Shown here one piece after another: positions 45,130 to 53,264 of a stretch of DNA of 64,000 nt (position 1 is the stretch's first letter; each line of letters opens with the position of its first letter). Source of the stretch: Halobacterium salinarum DSM 3754 (lineage in GTDB: Archaea > Halobacteriota > Halobacteria > Halobacteriales > Halobacteriaceae). A program made the translations under genes and the position numbers. Under the pieces are notes generated by a model, which worked only from the letters and a program-made list of their open reading frames with translations, did not search any database and was not told the DNA's origin. The stretch is taken from positions 1 to 64,000 of the forward strand of contig NZ_VRYN01000004.1 of NCBI RefSeq assembly GCF_008124605.1. Reading direction: 5' to 3'.

Positions 45130-45586
45130 CCGGCTGAAGGAACTGTGCGACTGGCGTATCAACGTCCTCGAGCGCGGGGTGGTGGTCGTCTACAAAACGA
45201 AAGTCGACGACCACTCGGGGGAAATGACGGAGAAGCGGATGCACCGGGTTCGGTGGGGGCCGCTGGACGACCACCCGGAACACCAGGTGCTCGAGGAGAA
45301 GAAGGTCGAGCACATGGAGAACTTCGCGGAGAACTCGTATCTCGCGGGCGATGACGACGAGGACGACGAGGCGGGCGTGACGTCGGTCGACGACATCTCA
45401 AAGCCGGTTCGGGACACGCTGATTCGGCGGTTCTGTCAGGTGGGGGTGAAACAGGCGAAGATCGGGGCGGTGTTCGACCTCCATCGGTCGACGATCTCGA
45501 CAATCAAAGGCGACGGGAGCACGGAGCTGGACGACGAGCACGCGTGGGACAACGACGGCGTCTCCGCAGGGGCCGACGATGACTAA
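45119..45586 (+). CDS. Plasmid/virus-like protein with C-terminal HTH
   Basis: A 155-residue protein. The first half is basic and β-rich (WRINVLERGVVVVYKTKVDD); the second half is acidic, with a helix-turn-helix VGVKQAKIGAVFDLHRSTIS and an Asp-rich tail. It begins at the junction with the Orc1/Cdc6 remnant, overlapping it by 11 bp, so its own N-terminus may also be truncated. I do not know a family name. Confidence 0.6.
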   Translation: MLDIRLKELCDWRINVLERGVVVVYKTKVDDHSGEMTEKRMHRVRWGPLDDHPEHQVLEEKKVEHMENFAENSYLAGDDDEDDEAGVTSVDDISKPVRDTLIRRFCQVGVKQAKIGAVFDLHRSTISTIKGDGSTELDDEHAWDNDGVSAGADDD

Positions 45587-45656
45587 CGAGGATGTCTTCG
45601 ATACGGTCTTGAGCGGTTTCGTCGTCGACAGCTCCCTCGATAGCGAGCGGTTCTGA
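45579..45656 (+). CDS. Possible 25-residue protein coupled to the HTH gene
   Basis: MTNEDVFDTVLSGFVVDSSL followed by DSERF; its ATG overlaps the upstream TAA (ATGACTAA). It may be a real tiny protein or the start of a truncated gene. Nothing further is recognisable up to 45.8 kb. Confidence 0.3.
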   Translation: MTNEDVFDTVLSGFVVDSSLDSERF

Positions 45657-45787
45657 GCACGGTGTTCGTGGACGTGGCCGGCTACCCGCTTGCGCTAGGA
45701 TGTCGCACTTCAGTAGGCTGTAGATCGTCATAAATTCGAGTGTCTGTGGGCTATTGTGTTATACAAGCTTCATTTTGAGCAGGAGAC

Positions 45788-45795
45788 AATTTTAA
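45788..45795 (+). promoter_or_regulatory. TATA-like box of the 45.8 kb gene
   Basis: AATTTTAA is centred about 31 nt before the ATG at 45823, supporting that start over the ATG at 45799. Confidence 0.45.
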
Positions 45796-45822
45796 GTCAT
45801 GTTGGAATTAAAAACTATCTGC

Positions 45823-46140
45823 ATGTCCGACTATAGGGCAGTTCTTGAACACCCGGAAACAGGCGACAGAGAAGTGCTGTACGATGGCGAACGAATTGAA
45901 CACGTTCCCTACGGAGACAGTTCACAAGACGACTTTTCCTGGGGATATACCGGTGCAGGTCCGAATAACGTAGCACAGTCTATCCTAGAGCATGCGATTG
46001 CTGAGACCGACGAATCATTCGATGTTAATGCCTCCAGCGTTCGAAGCGAGTTCGCTGGAGAATTCACTATACCGGTAGGCAAAAGCGAGGAGTGGACACT
46101 GAGCATGGAAGAGGTCAAGGAGTTCTTGAGAAATCACTGA
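45823..46140 (+). CDS. DUF6166-like small protein
   Basis: A 105-residue protein starting MSDYRAVLEHPETGDREVLY. FSWGYTGAGPNNVAQSIL is the characteristic core (a clock-regulated-gene-like pattern, DUF6166). The C-terminus is an acidic helix. It is frequent on plasmids and islands; function unknown. Confidence 0.7.
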   Translation: MSDYRAVLEHPETGDREVLYDGERIEHVPYGDSSQDDFSWGYTGAGPNNVAQSILEHAIAETDESFDVNASSVRSEFAGEFTIPVGKSEEWTLSMEEVKEFLRNH

Positions 46141-46444
46141 GACAGACTGTTACGTCCAAGTGAGAGAACCGTAGAAACGAGAAACACTCAGGGCGGTCAA
46201 CCATGTTCTCTCGACTAAGTTCCCCATTCTTGCGTTGACGCGTGGGGTTTCGCGTCCGAGAACGTGCTCGCCCGGATATGCACACGAACCCGTGTCCGCT
46301 CGTGTGCATATTCGCGCTCGGTCGTCGCCGCGCACCGGCGGAACTACCGTGGCCGTGATAGGAGGATGTGAACTCACCCCGATTTTCGGGTGTTCAGTGA
46401 GACAAATTCATTCGGTTATCCGGGGTCGTGTGTACGAGTCGAAT
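46141..46444. other. Intergenic region with a long inverted repeat
   Basis: No coding sequence is convincing here. The stretch contains a 12-bp perfect inverted repeat, described as its own feature at 46276-46311, and otherwise unremarkable sequence. Confidence 0.5.
46276..46311. promoter_or_regulatory. 12-bp perfect inverted repeat, possible operator
   Basis: ATATGCACACGA (46276-46287) and TCGTGTGCATAT (46300-46311) separated by 12 nt, about 135 nt upstream of the gene at 46445. Length and symmetry suit a dimeric repressor site or an RNA hairpin. Confidence 0.4.
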
Positions 46445-46702
46445 ATGCGAATCCGCACTGACGGCGAGTACGCACACCGCGAGGACACCATTGAGGCAGC
46501 TGCGAACCGCTTAGACTGCAACAAGACCCACGCCGTGCTGGTCTCCTGCGAGGTCGTCGGCGACGTCCTGAACGGCGTGGAGGACGCACTAGAGCATCCC
46601 GATCTCCCACCCCGTATCCGTCGGGAGTTGGCCGAGACAATTTCTACACGCCGAGTGGATGTCAAGGTTCCAGAGACGAAGGCGTCGGTGCGAGTCGACT
46701 GA
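46445..46702 (+). CDS. DUF7692-like small protein
   Basis: An 85-residue protein, MRIRTDGEYAHREDTIEAAA to VPETKASVRVD. The middle NRLDCNKTHAVLVSCEVVGD resembles a ribbon/helix DNA-binding unit. Such proteins recur in haloarchaeal plasmids and islands; the family name is from memory. Function unknown. Confidence 0.6.
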   Translation: MRIRTDGEYAHREDTIEAAANRLDCNKTHAVLVSCEVVGDVLNGVEDALEHPDLPPRIRRELAETISTRRVDVKVPETKASVRVD

Positions 46703-46819
46703 GTCAGTGTTCTACCCTTCGTAGTAGCTTCCGTAGAGTAGACCATGAGATGATCGACTCGCATCCCACTCTTGGTCGTAGATTTATACCCAAATCGCCT
46801 GTTACGAAACTTAGTAGAA

Positions 46820-47137
46820 ATGTCCAGATTGAATTCGGTTTCTTGGATTAAGCAAATTGATGGGGAGCTATTCCAACGGGAATACAATCGAGCAGCACGG
46901 GATGTGGTAAGTGGGGCAATTGGAGGGGCATTGTTCTACGCTGCGAACATAGCTGGTGGGATTTTGGTACACACCCTGCTTGCAGTGATTGGCTTTCTCA
47001 TGATACTTTTAGCTGCGCTATTCTACTACTTCCTGAATAGGGGTAGGGCGTATTCGTTGCGAATCGAGGAGTGGAGAAGTGACGGGGGGCAACCTGAGCG
47101 GAAGCGTAACGAGTGGCCGGAGGGAAGGGCATCCTAA
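46820..47137 (+). CDS. Two-helix membrane protein, AT-rich
   Basis: A 105-residue protein starting MSRLNSVSWIKQIDGELFQ. Two adjacent helices (GAIGGALFYAANIAGGILV and LLAVIGFLMILLAALFYYFL) are followed by a charged tail. A TATA-like TTTATA at 46783-46788 supports this start. No family recognised. Confidence 0.55.
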   Translation: MSRLNSVSWIKQIDGELFQREYNRAARDVVSGAIGGALFYAANIAGGILVHTLLAVIGFLMILLAALFYYFLNRGRAYSLRIEEWRSDGGQPERKRNEWPEGRAS

Positions 47138-47267
47138 ATTTACTGTTTTAAAGAGCGGATGAAGACGTGAATCTGGGTGTGTATGTTCTGTCCAGATTCC
47201 ATAGACAGTGGGAGCCTCTTCACCTCACCAACCCAAGAAATAAGTTATATCGCTGAAGCTTCAGGGC

Positions 47268-47558
47268 ATGGTTGACATCAGCTTCGACGCGGACATTGAT
47301 GTAGATCGTAGAGAGTTTTTGCAAGGCTTCGCTGAAGAGTACGAGAAAAAGGTCGAGCAGGGAGAAATCGACTGTCCAACTGACGGTTGTGATTCAGAAG
47401 TCTTTGATGCAGAAATCTGGCTAAGTAACCAGAACCATTTGGAGGGGGCTGCTATATGTAAGTCCTGCAATAAACGGATTGACCTGAATATCGATGATTC
47501 TCAAGTACATGACGCAGTAGGAGAAATCGAATCCGAATTGGAAGACGCATTTAAGTAA
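47268..47558 (+). CDS. Zinc-ribbon protein
   Basis: A 96-residue protein with a CPTDGCDSEVF knuckle and a second CKSCNKRI knuckle about 28 residues later, enough for one zinc. Both flanks are acidic helices. The ATG of the next gene overlaps its stop by one base. Likely a regulatory or adaptor protein of the island; unknown family. Confidence 0.6.
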   Translation: MVDISFDADIDVDRREFLQGFAEEYEKKVEQGEIDCPTDGCDSEVFDAEIWLSNQNHLEGAAICKSCNKRIDLNIDDSQVHDAVGEIESELEDAFK

Positions 47559-48022
47559 TGGTTGATACAGTTTCTATTGTTTTGAGCGCCGTTGTCTCTG
47601 TTGCCGTATCTCTGGCATCAGTCGAATATCGGATTCGTCGGTCTAGATCAATTCAGCAAGACGACGAAGTATCTGAATGGTATGCAGACGCTGCTTCATA
47701 CGCCAATAAAGTCCAGTCCACCTGGGAAACAAAATTCGAGCGGCCGTATGAGGAGAACCAATTCACATCATTTGATGAAGTTCAGAGAGAGATGAACCTA
47801 TTTCAGACTCAGCTCACCAACCACGCTGCAGAAGCAAATGGGGTGGAAGTGGACGAGGACGTGGTAGACGTAGTTGAAGAGACCGCAGAAGCGTGTCGTA
47901 GCGTATACGAGATTCGAACACACATGAACGTGCTACCCGAATTCGAGGAACAAGGACGCACGGCGAAGCAGCAAGCCGCAGAGTTAGAAGAGAAAGCTCT
48001 TGAGAAACTATCTGAGGCATAA
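47558..48022 (+). CDS. Membrane-anchored coiled-coil-like protein
   Basis: A 154-residue protein: one N-terminal helix (VSIVLSAVVSVAVSLASV), then a long helical soluble part (residues 35-154, EEKALEKL at the end). Co-translated with the zinc-ribbon gene (TAATG overlap). No family recognised; the pair could be a two-component small system. Confidence 0.55.
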   Translation: MVDTVSIVLSAVVSVAVSLASVEYRIRRSRSIQQDDEVSEWYADAASYANKVQSTWETKFERPYEENQFTSFDEVQREMNLFQTQLTNHAAEANGVEVDEDVVDVVEETAEACRSVYEIRTHMNVLPEFEEQGRTAKQQAAELEEKALEKLSEA

Positions 48023-48578
48023 CCTCGACTGGAAGCCAAAATCTTCGCGCTTCCGTCAGGGCTAGTTGCGGGTGTCGCTGCGGAACGGTGGGAAGTGTTT
48101 TGGAATTGTGGCCTTAGCCCAGGAGGCGTAGGAGTTCCTGACAATCTGCATTGCCATGTACTGAACACACGCAATCCAGTACCTCAGCGTCTCTCCAATC
48201 CGGTAGCGGCAGCTGGGGCTGATTGCGGTGAGGGGCGCGCGTTTGCGCGCCCCGCATTTGGCCTGCCCCCTTAGGGGCACTACCGTAGCGGTATGCGGTA
48301 ACTTGGGCGGACGCGCCAGCGGCCGAGAGTGCTGGATTCCGAACGCGAGCGGGCGTAAGTGGCTGCTTTCGAGCGTGTGAGCGCACGTATTATGCGCGAA
48401 AAACTGGAGTGTACAGAACAGGGCCAGTCCGTATACACCCGTGTGAAAGTAGAGAGTGCCGAGATTTTCCTCGTAATCAGCGGATCGAGGGCGTCGACGA
48501 ACGGTCGAGCCGCGAAAAACAGTCGAGCGTTACAGAGGCGTCGCTATTCGTCGGGGCGAGCCCGGTTGTGAGACGCCG
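48023..48578. other. Intergenic region with strong hairpins
   Basis: No gene is clear. A weak minus-strand candidate is 48114-48257 (47 residues, LPLPDWRDAEVLDCVCSVHG, then a Leu-rich end), whose tail looks like plasmid HTH proteins. A 9-bp GC hairpin (48232-48253) and a 5-bp hairpin GCCCC/GGGGC (48265-48278) lie side by side and could belong to an RNA or a terminator. Confidence 0.4.
48232..48253. terminator. 9-bp perfect GC hairpin
   Basis: GGGGCGCGC and GCGCGCCCC with a GTTT loop. There is no T-run, so it is not a textbook terminator; a structured RNA is equally possible. Confidence 0.3.
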
Positions 48579-48906
48579 CTACGTGGGCGGTGGGCCGTCA
48601 GCGTCGTGTTCGTCGTCCAGGAGGCGAACTCGGACGTCGTCCTCCGCGCGGTCACCGCGGACGATCTCGTCGATTAGCATCTGCGGGGTTCCGCGCCAGT
48701 CCGCTAGGTACCGCCACCGGCTCCGCGAGCCGTCGGAGTCGGCGTCGTCGTCCTCAACGGCCTCCGTGTCGCGTTCCCGCTCACGCCGTGGGCTCCCCGA
48801 CCGGCAGCCCGCACTCGGGACAGGCCCGGAGGTCCGCGTCGTGGCGATCTTCGACAGGCTCCCGGACCACGTCGGGCGTCTCGACGCCGTACGCTTCGAG
48901 ACTCAC
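48579..48906 (-). pseudogene. Zinc-knuckle miniprotein, apparent frameshift
   Basis: The first frame starts at GTG 48906: MSLEAYGVETPDVVREPVED, then ADLRACPECGLPVGEPTA and stop at 48781-48783. One base later, a second frame without any start codon continues with ERERDTEAVEDDDADSD, SRWRYLADWRGTPQMLIDEI and RVRLLDDEH, to a TAG at 48579. Joining them by one base gives a plausible protein of about 107 residues. The start overlaps the upstream gene's stop by 4 nt. Confidence 0.45.
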
Positions 48907-49100
48907 CGCTGAACACCTCCGGCGGACTCGTCACGCTCACCGAGCGGAGAGAGTCCGAAGTCTTCGGGCGAGTGGCCCTCCAGAAAGTGTTTCCAGCGGT
49001 TCTCGTTCTCGGCGATGACGTAGCCGCATGGGCACGCGGTGAGCGTGTGGACGCGCCGGCCACGAGCGTAGATGTCCGTGGACAGGCTCACGCGGACCAC
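48903..49100 (-). CDS. Zinc-finger miniprotein
   Basis: A 65-residue protein, MVRVSLSTDIYARGRRVHTL onward. CPCGYVIAENENRWKHFLEGH supplies two Cys and two His with spacing like a C2H2-type finger. Its TGA overlaps the next GTG by 4 nt (GTGA), so it forms a mini-operon with the frameshifted zinc-knuckle gene. It lies just downstream of the tRNA-Trp 3' end. Confidence 0.6.
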   Translation of the reverse strand: MVRVSLSTDIYARGRRVHTLTACPCGYVIAENENRWKHFLEGHSPEDFGLSPLGERDESAGGVQR

Positions 49101-49178
49101 CCCGCGGAGCCGACGCTGGTGGATTTACGTGAAGTAAACGGAAGCCGGCAAGAGCTTCCGAAGTACTTTTTTGCAGAA

Positions 49179-49354
49179 TGGGGCCGGAGGGATTTGAACC
49201 CCCGATCGACTGATATCTCCGGTGCGCCTCGGAACTCCAGAGGGTCGTCACAGCGGACCGATGATCAGTCGGCCGCTCGGTATACCAGTCTGGAGCGTCG
49301 TCCCGGGCGCGGGCCTCTGGAGTCAGTCGCCATGCCTGGCTTGGCCACAGCCCC
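49179..49354 (-). tRNA. tRNA-Trp (CCA) with a 102-nt intron
   Basis: Minus-strand tRNA. The 7-bp acceptor stem is GGGGCTG with CGGCCCC, and the discriminator is A73. The T arm holds the GTTCAAAT loop. The anticodon stem is ACTGA/TCAGT with loop CTCCAGA, giving anticodon CCA. Exon 1 is about 49354-49317 and exon 2 about 49214-49179, 74 nt in all. The CCA tail is not encoded. An intron in tRNA-Trp is the haloarchaeal norm and would be removed by EndA and joined by RtcB (encoded at 22.7 kb). Confidence 0.93.
49215..49316 (-). ncRNA. tRNA-Trp intron, probable C/D-box guide RNA
   Basis: 102 nt between anticodon position 37 and the 3' half. In haloarchaea this intron is known to carry C/D boxes that guide 2'-O-methylation of its own tRNA (positions 34 and 39). 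Here CTGA (D-like) and GTGACGA (C'-like) elements can be seen, but I have not confirmed the full box set. Confidence 0.6.
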
Positions 49355-49463
49355 GTGCGTTCCATCATACGGCGAATCTCCTCAAGAGGGTTTCGATTCG
49401 GGGGCCGCCCGGACCGCCACGCAGCGAGTGGGTTTTGTGGATCGCGCGGCATCGCTTGGGTGT

Positions 49464-49676
49464 ATGCCAGAGTATCCGATTGTCGTGCGGGAGCTCGGCG
49501 GCGAGAACCGACTGGGCGTCGAGGACGCCGACGACTTCGAGGGGGATCTACGGGACGTTGTCGTCGAGGGCTACGACCGCGTGGCGGTTCCGGAGTACGA
49601 GGACGGCGACCGCGTCGGCACGGTCGTTGCGGCGTCCACCACGGAGATCGAAACCGTGCGCTGGACGACCGACTGA
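49464..49676 (+). CDS. Small acidic protein of unknown function
   Basis: A 70-residue protein: MPEYPIVVRELGGENRLGVE to EIETVRWTTD. Predicted all-β with DRVAVPEYEDGDRVGTVVA. Divergent from the tRNA gene and convergent with DUF5795. No family recognised. Confidence 0.6.
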   Translation: MPEYPIVVRELGGENRLGVEDADDFEGDLRDVVVEGYDRVAVPEYEDGDRVGTVVAASTTEIETVRWTTD

Positions 49677-49680
49677 GCGG

Positions 49681-49905
49681 CTACGACTCTCGGGCGCTCC
49701 AGTCGCAGTCCTGGCATTTGTACCCGGTGATGAACTCCGTGACCGACGGCATATAGCCGACGGTCAGCACGTCGCTGCCGCACTCCGGACAGTCGCGGTC
49801 GGCGTCACTGATCGGCTCGGCGTCCATCACCGACGTGCCTTCGACGAGTTCCGCGAGTTTCTTTGGGGTGACCATGCGACCCTGCACGACGCGGTTGTCA
49901 GCCAT
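49681..49905 (-). CDS. DUF5795 family zinc-ribbon protein
   Basis: A 74-residue protein. RVVQGRMVTPKKLAELVEGT, then a four-Cys ribbon DCPECGSDVL and YKCQDCDWS. The family is strongly conserved in haloarchaea and its role is unknown. The start MADNRVVQGRM is chosen because homologues begin there. Confidence 0.85.
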   Translation of the reverse strand: MADNRVVQGRMVTPKKLAELVEGTSVMDAEPISDADRDCPECGSDVLTVGYMPSVTEFITGYKCQDCDWSARES

Positions 49906-49985
49906 ACATGTACGCCTGACTGTGCGCACATGAAAGCGTGTCGTCGCCGGGCACACGATGACTGCGATGCGGTGTGGTCCGAGGG

Positions 49986-50903
49986 CTACAGCCAGGGCGC
50001 GCGCTCCTCGGCGGTGTCCTCGCCGGGGTAGCCGTACGCGGCCTCGTCGGGCTCGTGGCCGTTCCCGCCGTCAGTTGCGGGGGGCGTGGCGCGGGCGTCG
50101 GGGCCGTCGTCGGCCGGGACCGTGATGCCGTCCGGGCCGCCCTCGCCGTCGGGGGCGGCCTCGGCGTCGTCGCTGGCCGCCTGGTCGGGGTCGAACGCCA
50201 GCAGGCCCGCCACCGCGAACACCATCAGCGGCGCTTGTGACGGCACCAGGTTGAACACGGACAGCGCGAGCGTGGCGAGCGCGACGGCGGAGCCGAACCG
50301 GAACCGGTCGATGTCGACGACGCGGCGCAGGGCCGGCCCGAGCGCGACGACGACGAGCGCGAACGTGACTGCAACGCCGCCGGCGGCGGCGGCGTGTAAC
50401 AGCAGCCCGTTCTCGTACTGCGTGACGAGCCTGGCGTTGGCCGGGCTCGCGCTGGCGAGAAAGCCCAGGCCGATGATGACACTGGGCGACGGCAGGTACT
50501 CCCCGATGGTGGCGCTGGCGGTTTTCGCGGCGATCGCGAGGATGACGAGCGCCGCGAAGCGCTCGAAGGTGTGGATGTCGACGACCGTGTCGACCGTCGG
50601 CGCGAGCGCCGCTTCGGCGGTCGCGATGACGATGAGCGGGACGCCGACGATCAGCACGCTGGTGGCTTGTTCGCGGCGGGTGCCGTCCATCTCCGCGAGG
50701 ATGACTGCCAGGGTGGCGCTGCCGCCGAACACGAGCAGGCCCGTCTGGAGGACGCCGGCCCACGTGTCGAGTGCGCCGGCGAGCACGAGCGCCGCGAAGA
50801 TCCCATCGACGAGCGGCAACAGCGTTACCGTCGCGAGAAGCTTGGTCGCGCCGCCTACCTGTTGCTCCAGCCGGAGCGCAACGGGGTGACGTGAGCTGCT
50901 CAT
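49986..50903 (-). CDS. DUF5794 family membrane protein
   Basis: A 305-residue protein with about seven hydrophobic helices in residues 20-230 (LLATVTLLPLVDGIFAALVL; VFNLVPSQAPLMVFAVAGLL) and an acidic disordered tail (DPDQAASDDAEAAPDG). It lies just upstream of DUF5795 on the same strand, an arrangement I recall as common. Function unknown. Confidence 0.82.
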   Translation of the reverse strand: MSSSRHPVALRLEQQVGGATKLLATVTLLPLVDGIFAALVLAGALDTWAGVLQTGLLVFGGSATLAVILAEMDGTRREQATSVLIVGVPLIVIATAEAALAPTVDTVVDIHTFERFAALVILAIAAKTASATIGEYLPSPSVIIGLGFLASASPANARLVTQYENGLLLHAAAAGGVAVTFALVVVALGPALRRVVDIDRFRFGSAVALATLALSVFNLVPSQAPLMVFAVAGLLAFDPDQAASDDAEAAPDGEGGPDGITVPADDGPDARATPPATDGGNGHEPDEAAYGYPGEDTAEERAPWL

Positions 50904-51413
50904 ATGCTATCTTCTCAACGTGGGGGTGTGGTCGGAGCGACGATACAGACGGGCGGTCGTGCGTGCGCCTGTATTTGTTGCTGGCGGGAATCCGAGCCAG
51001 CGCCCACGTCGGTGGTCCATCGTCCCAAGGGTAAATTTCGGTACGTCCGGGGAAACGGCAGTGTGGTTGCCGGTCGTACGCTTCGTGTTGGGACTGATGG
51101 AGTCCATACGTGCAGTAAATTCGTTTGAATGCATAAAGATTGCGTGACAAAGAGACGCATATGGTAAGGAACCGATACCGGCATTTAAGTCGGGGCTTTG
51201 GGTTATCTACCCACGGTGGTAGTTTATCGAGAATACAACGATGCTTTAGAACGTCTATGAAGAACTGGTGGGAGAACGCCCGTCGAACTGTACACGTGTT
51301 GTTCCCCCGACGGGAATGCACAACCATGCATGGTGGTCTCCCCCACCTATCTCCGCCCGGTCACGTTCGCCCAATCTCGCAACGCTTTTGCGGTCTCACA
51401 CCGACCGTTTGAC
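50904..51413. other. Long intergenic region ahead of guaB
   Basis: 510 nt between divergent genes. TATA-like TTTAAG (51184-51189) and TTTATCG (51223-51229) are present, the latter about 31 nt before a 51-codon ORF reported separately. Otherwise nothing is recognisable. Confidence 0.5.
51257..51412 (+). CDS. Possible 51-residue protein upstream of guaB
   Basis: [20 protein letters not shown] at the start, then a Cys/Pro/His-containing tail ending GLTPTV. Its stop lies just before the guaB ATG and a TATA-like box precedes it. It could be a real leader or miniprotein, or simply untranslated leader. Confidence 0.25.
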   Translation: MKNWWENARRTVHVLFPRRECTTMHGGLPHLSPPGHVRPISQRFCGLTPTV

Positions 51414-52913
51414 ATGGCGAACGATTCCTCAACGGACGGCAGATTCTCCGAGAAGCTCCGCGTCCCGGAAGCGCTCACGTTCGACGACGTGCTGTTGCGC
51501 CCGGCCGAGAGCCGCGTCGAACCGGACGACGCCGACGTCGCCACGCGCGTCTCCACGAACGTCGAACTCGAAGTCCCCGTACTGTCGGCCGCCATGGACA
51601 CGGTCACCGAGTCCCGGCTTGCGATCGCGATGGCACGCGAGGGCGGCCTGGGCGTCCTCCACCAGAACATGGACACGGACCGAGTCGTCGCGGAGGTCGA
51701 ACGCGTCAAGCGCGCCGACGAACTCGTCATCGACCGCGAGAACGTCGTCACGGCCGCCCCCGAGCAGACCGTCGAGGCCGTCGACGAGATGATGGACCGC
51801 AGCGACGTCTCCGGTGCCCCCGTCGTCGGCGACGACGACACGGTACGCGGCATCATCTCCGCGACGGACATCCGGCCGTATCTCGAAGTCGGCGAGTCGG
51901 ATGCCGTTCGGGAGGCGATGACCGACGAGGTCATCACCGCCCCCGAAGACATCACCGCACGCGACGCGCTCGAACTCATGTACGAGCACAAAATCGAGCG
52001 CGTTCCGATCGTCAACGACGAGCAGCACCTCGTCGGCCTGGTCACCATGCAGGGCATCCTCGAACGCCGCGAACACGGCAGCGCCGCCCGCGACCAGAAC
52101 GGCCGCCTCCGCGTCGGCGTCGCCGTCGGTCCCTTCGACACGGAGCGCGCGACCGCGGTCGACGAGGCGGGCGCGGACGTGCTGTTCATCGACTGTGCGC
52201 ACGCGCACAACCTGAACGTCATCGACTCCGCCCGCGAGATCAAAGCCAGCGTCGGCGCCGACGTGGTCGTCGGCAACGTCGGCACCCGCGAAGCCGCCGA
52301 AGCGGTCGTGGACTTCGCCGACGGCATCAAGGTCGGGATCGGGCCGGGATCGATCTGCACCACCCGCGTCGTCACCGGGTCCGGCATGCCACAGATCACG
52401 GCCGTCTCACAGGTCGCCGACGTCGCCGCGCCGGCCGGCGTGCCCGTGATCGCCGACGGCGGAATCCGGTACTCCGGCGACGCCGCGAAAGCAATCGCCG
52501 CGGGTGCCGACGCCGTGATGCTCGGCTCGTACTTCGCCGGCACCGACGAGGCACCCGGCCGCGTCATCACGATGAACGGCAAGAAGTACAAGCAGTACCG
52601 CGGCATGGGCTCGGTCGGGGCGATGCAGTCCGGTGGCAGCGACCGCTACCTCAAAGACGACGACGAGGACGAGGAGTACGTCCCCGAGGGCGTCGAGGCT
52701 GCAACCCCCTACAAGGGGTCGCTGGCGTCGGAGCTCCACCAGCTCGTCGGCGGCATCCAGTCCGGCATGGGGTACGTCGGGGCCGAGTCGATCCCGGCGT
52801 TCAAGGCTGACGCCGAGTTCGTGCGCGTCTCCGCGGCGGGACAGACCGAGGGCCACCCTCACGACGTGATGATCACGGACGAAGCGCCGAACTACAGCCC
52901 ACAAGGGGAGTAG
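51414..52913 (+). CDS. guaB: Inosine-5'-monophosphate dehydrogenase
   Basis: 499-residue NAD-dependent enzyme making XMP for GMP synthesis. The barrel opens with [15 protein letters not shown] and [11 protein letters not shown]; a tandem CBS (Bateman) insert spans about residues 100-215. The catalytic loop is [15 protein letters not shown], followed by [11 protein letters not shown] and the [10 protein letters not shown] flap. Start [19 protein letters not shown]. No intein. Confidence 0.96.
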   Translation: MANDSSTDGRFSEKLRVPEALTFDDVLLRPAESRVEPDDADVATRVSTNVELEVPVLSAAMDTVTESRLAIAMAREGGLGVLHQNMDTDRVVAEVERVKRADELVIDRENVVTAAPEQTVEAVDEMMDRSDVSGAPVVGDDDTVRGIISATDIRPYLEVGESDAVREAMTDEVITAPEDITARDALELMYEHKIERVPIVNDEQHLVGLVTMQGILERREHGSAARDQNGRLRVGVAVGPFDTERATAVDEAGADVLFIDCAHAHNLNVIDSAREIKASVGADVVVGNVGTREAAEAVVDFADGIKVGIGPGSICTTRVVTGSGMPQITAVSQVADVAAPAGVPVIADGGIRYSGDAAKAIAAGADAVMLGSYFAGTDEAPGRVITMNGKKYKQYRGMGSVGAMQSGGSDRYLKDDDEDEEYVPEGVEAATPYKGSLASELHQLVGGIQSGMGYVGAESIPAFKADAEFVRVSAAGQTEGHPHDVMITDEAPNYSPQGE

Positions 52914-53055
52914 CGGCCTCCGCGATCGACTGAACGGGATTTTGGACCGCTGGGGGTCGGACGGCAGGTCGGTCACGCAGCTTACGTGCGCGAGCGCACG
53001 GTGCATAGTCCGGGAGAGGTCGGTGCGGGGTTGCCACCACTCCCAAGCCGCCTCG

Positions 53056-53257
53056 TCAGGCGGCCTGCCGTCCCCACGAGATGGTGCTCCAGAGGCGCTC
53101 CCAGAGGTAGTACAGTACGGTCTTTCCGACAGCAGCAGAAACGCCGATCTTCGCCGCGGAGCCGAACTCGCCGGTGTAGAGGAACGCGATGGTGAACACC
53201 AGCGAACACGCGGTACGACGCTGCCTTCACCGCCGACCGGTAGCGTGAGTCTGCCAT
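53056..53257 (-). pseudogene. DUF2061 membrane protein, 2-nt deletion
   Basis: Starts MADSRYRSAVKAASYRV, then the DUF2061 body continues in another frame: CSLVFTIAFLYTGEFGSAAK, IGVSAAVGKTVLYYLWERLW, ending SWGRQAA at a TGA. Adding back a GT/TG dinucleotide in CGTGTT restores a normal protein of about 67 residues; the present span (202 nt) is not a multiple of three. Family function unknown. Confidence 0.75.
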
Positions 53258-53264
53258 CGGGGGC

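Noticed and set aside
49179-49214. tRNA-Trp 3' end tested as an attachment site with a duplicate copy
   Set aside because: I found no second copy of its last 15-20 bases in the window by eye and no integrase gene near it.
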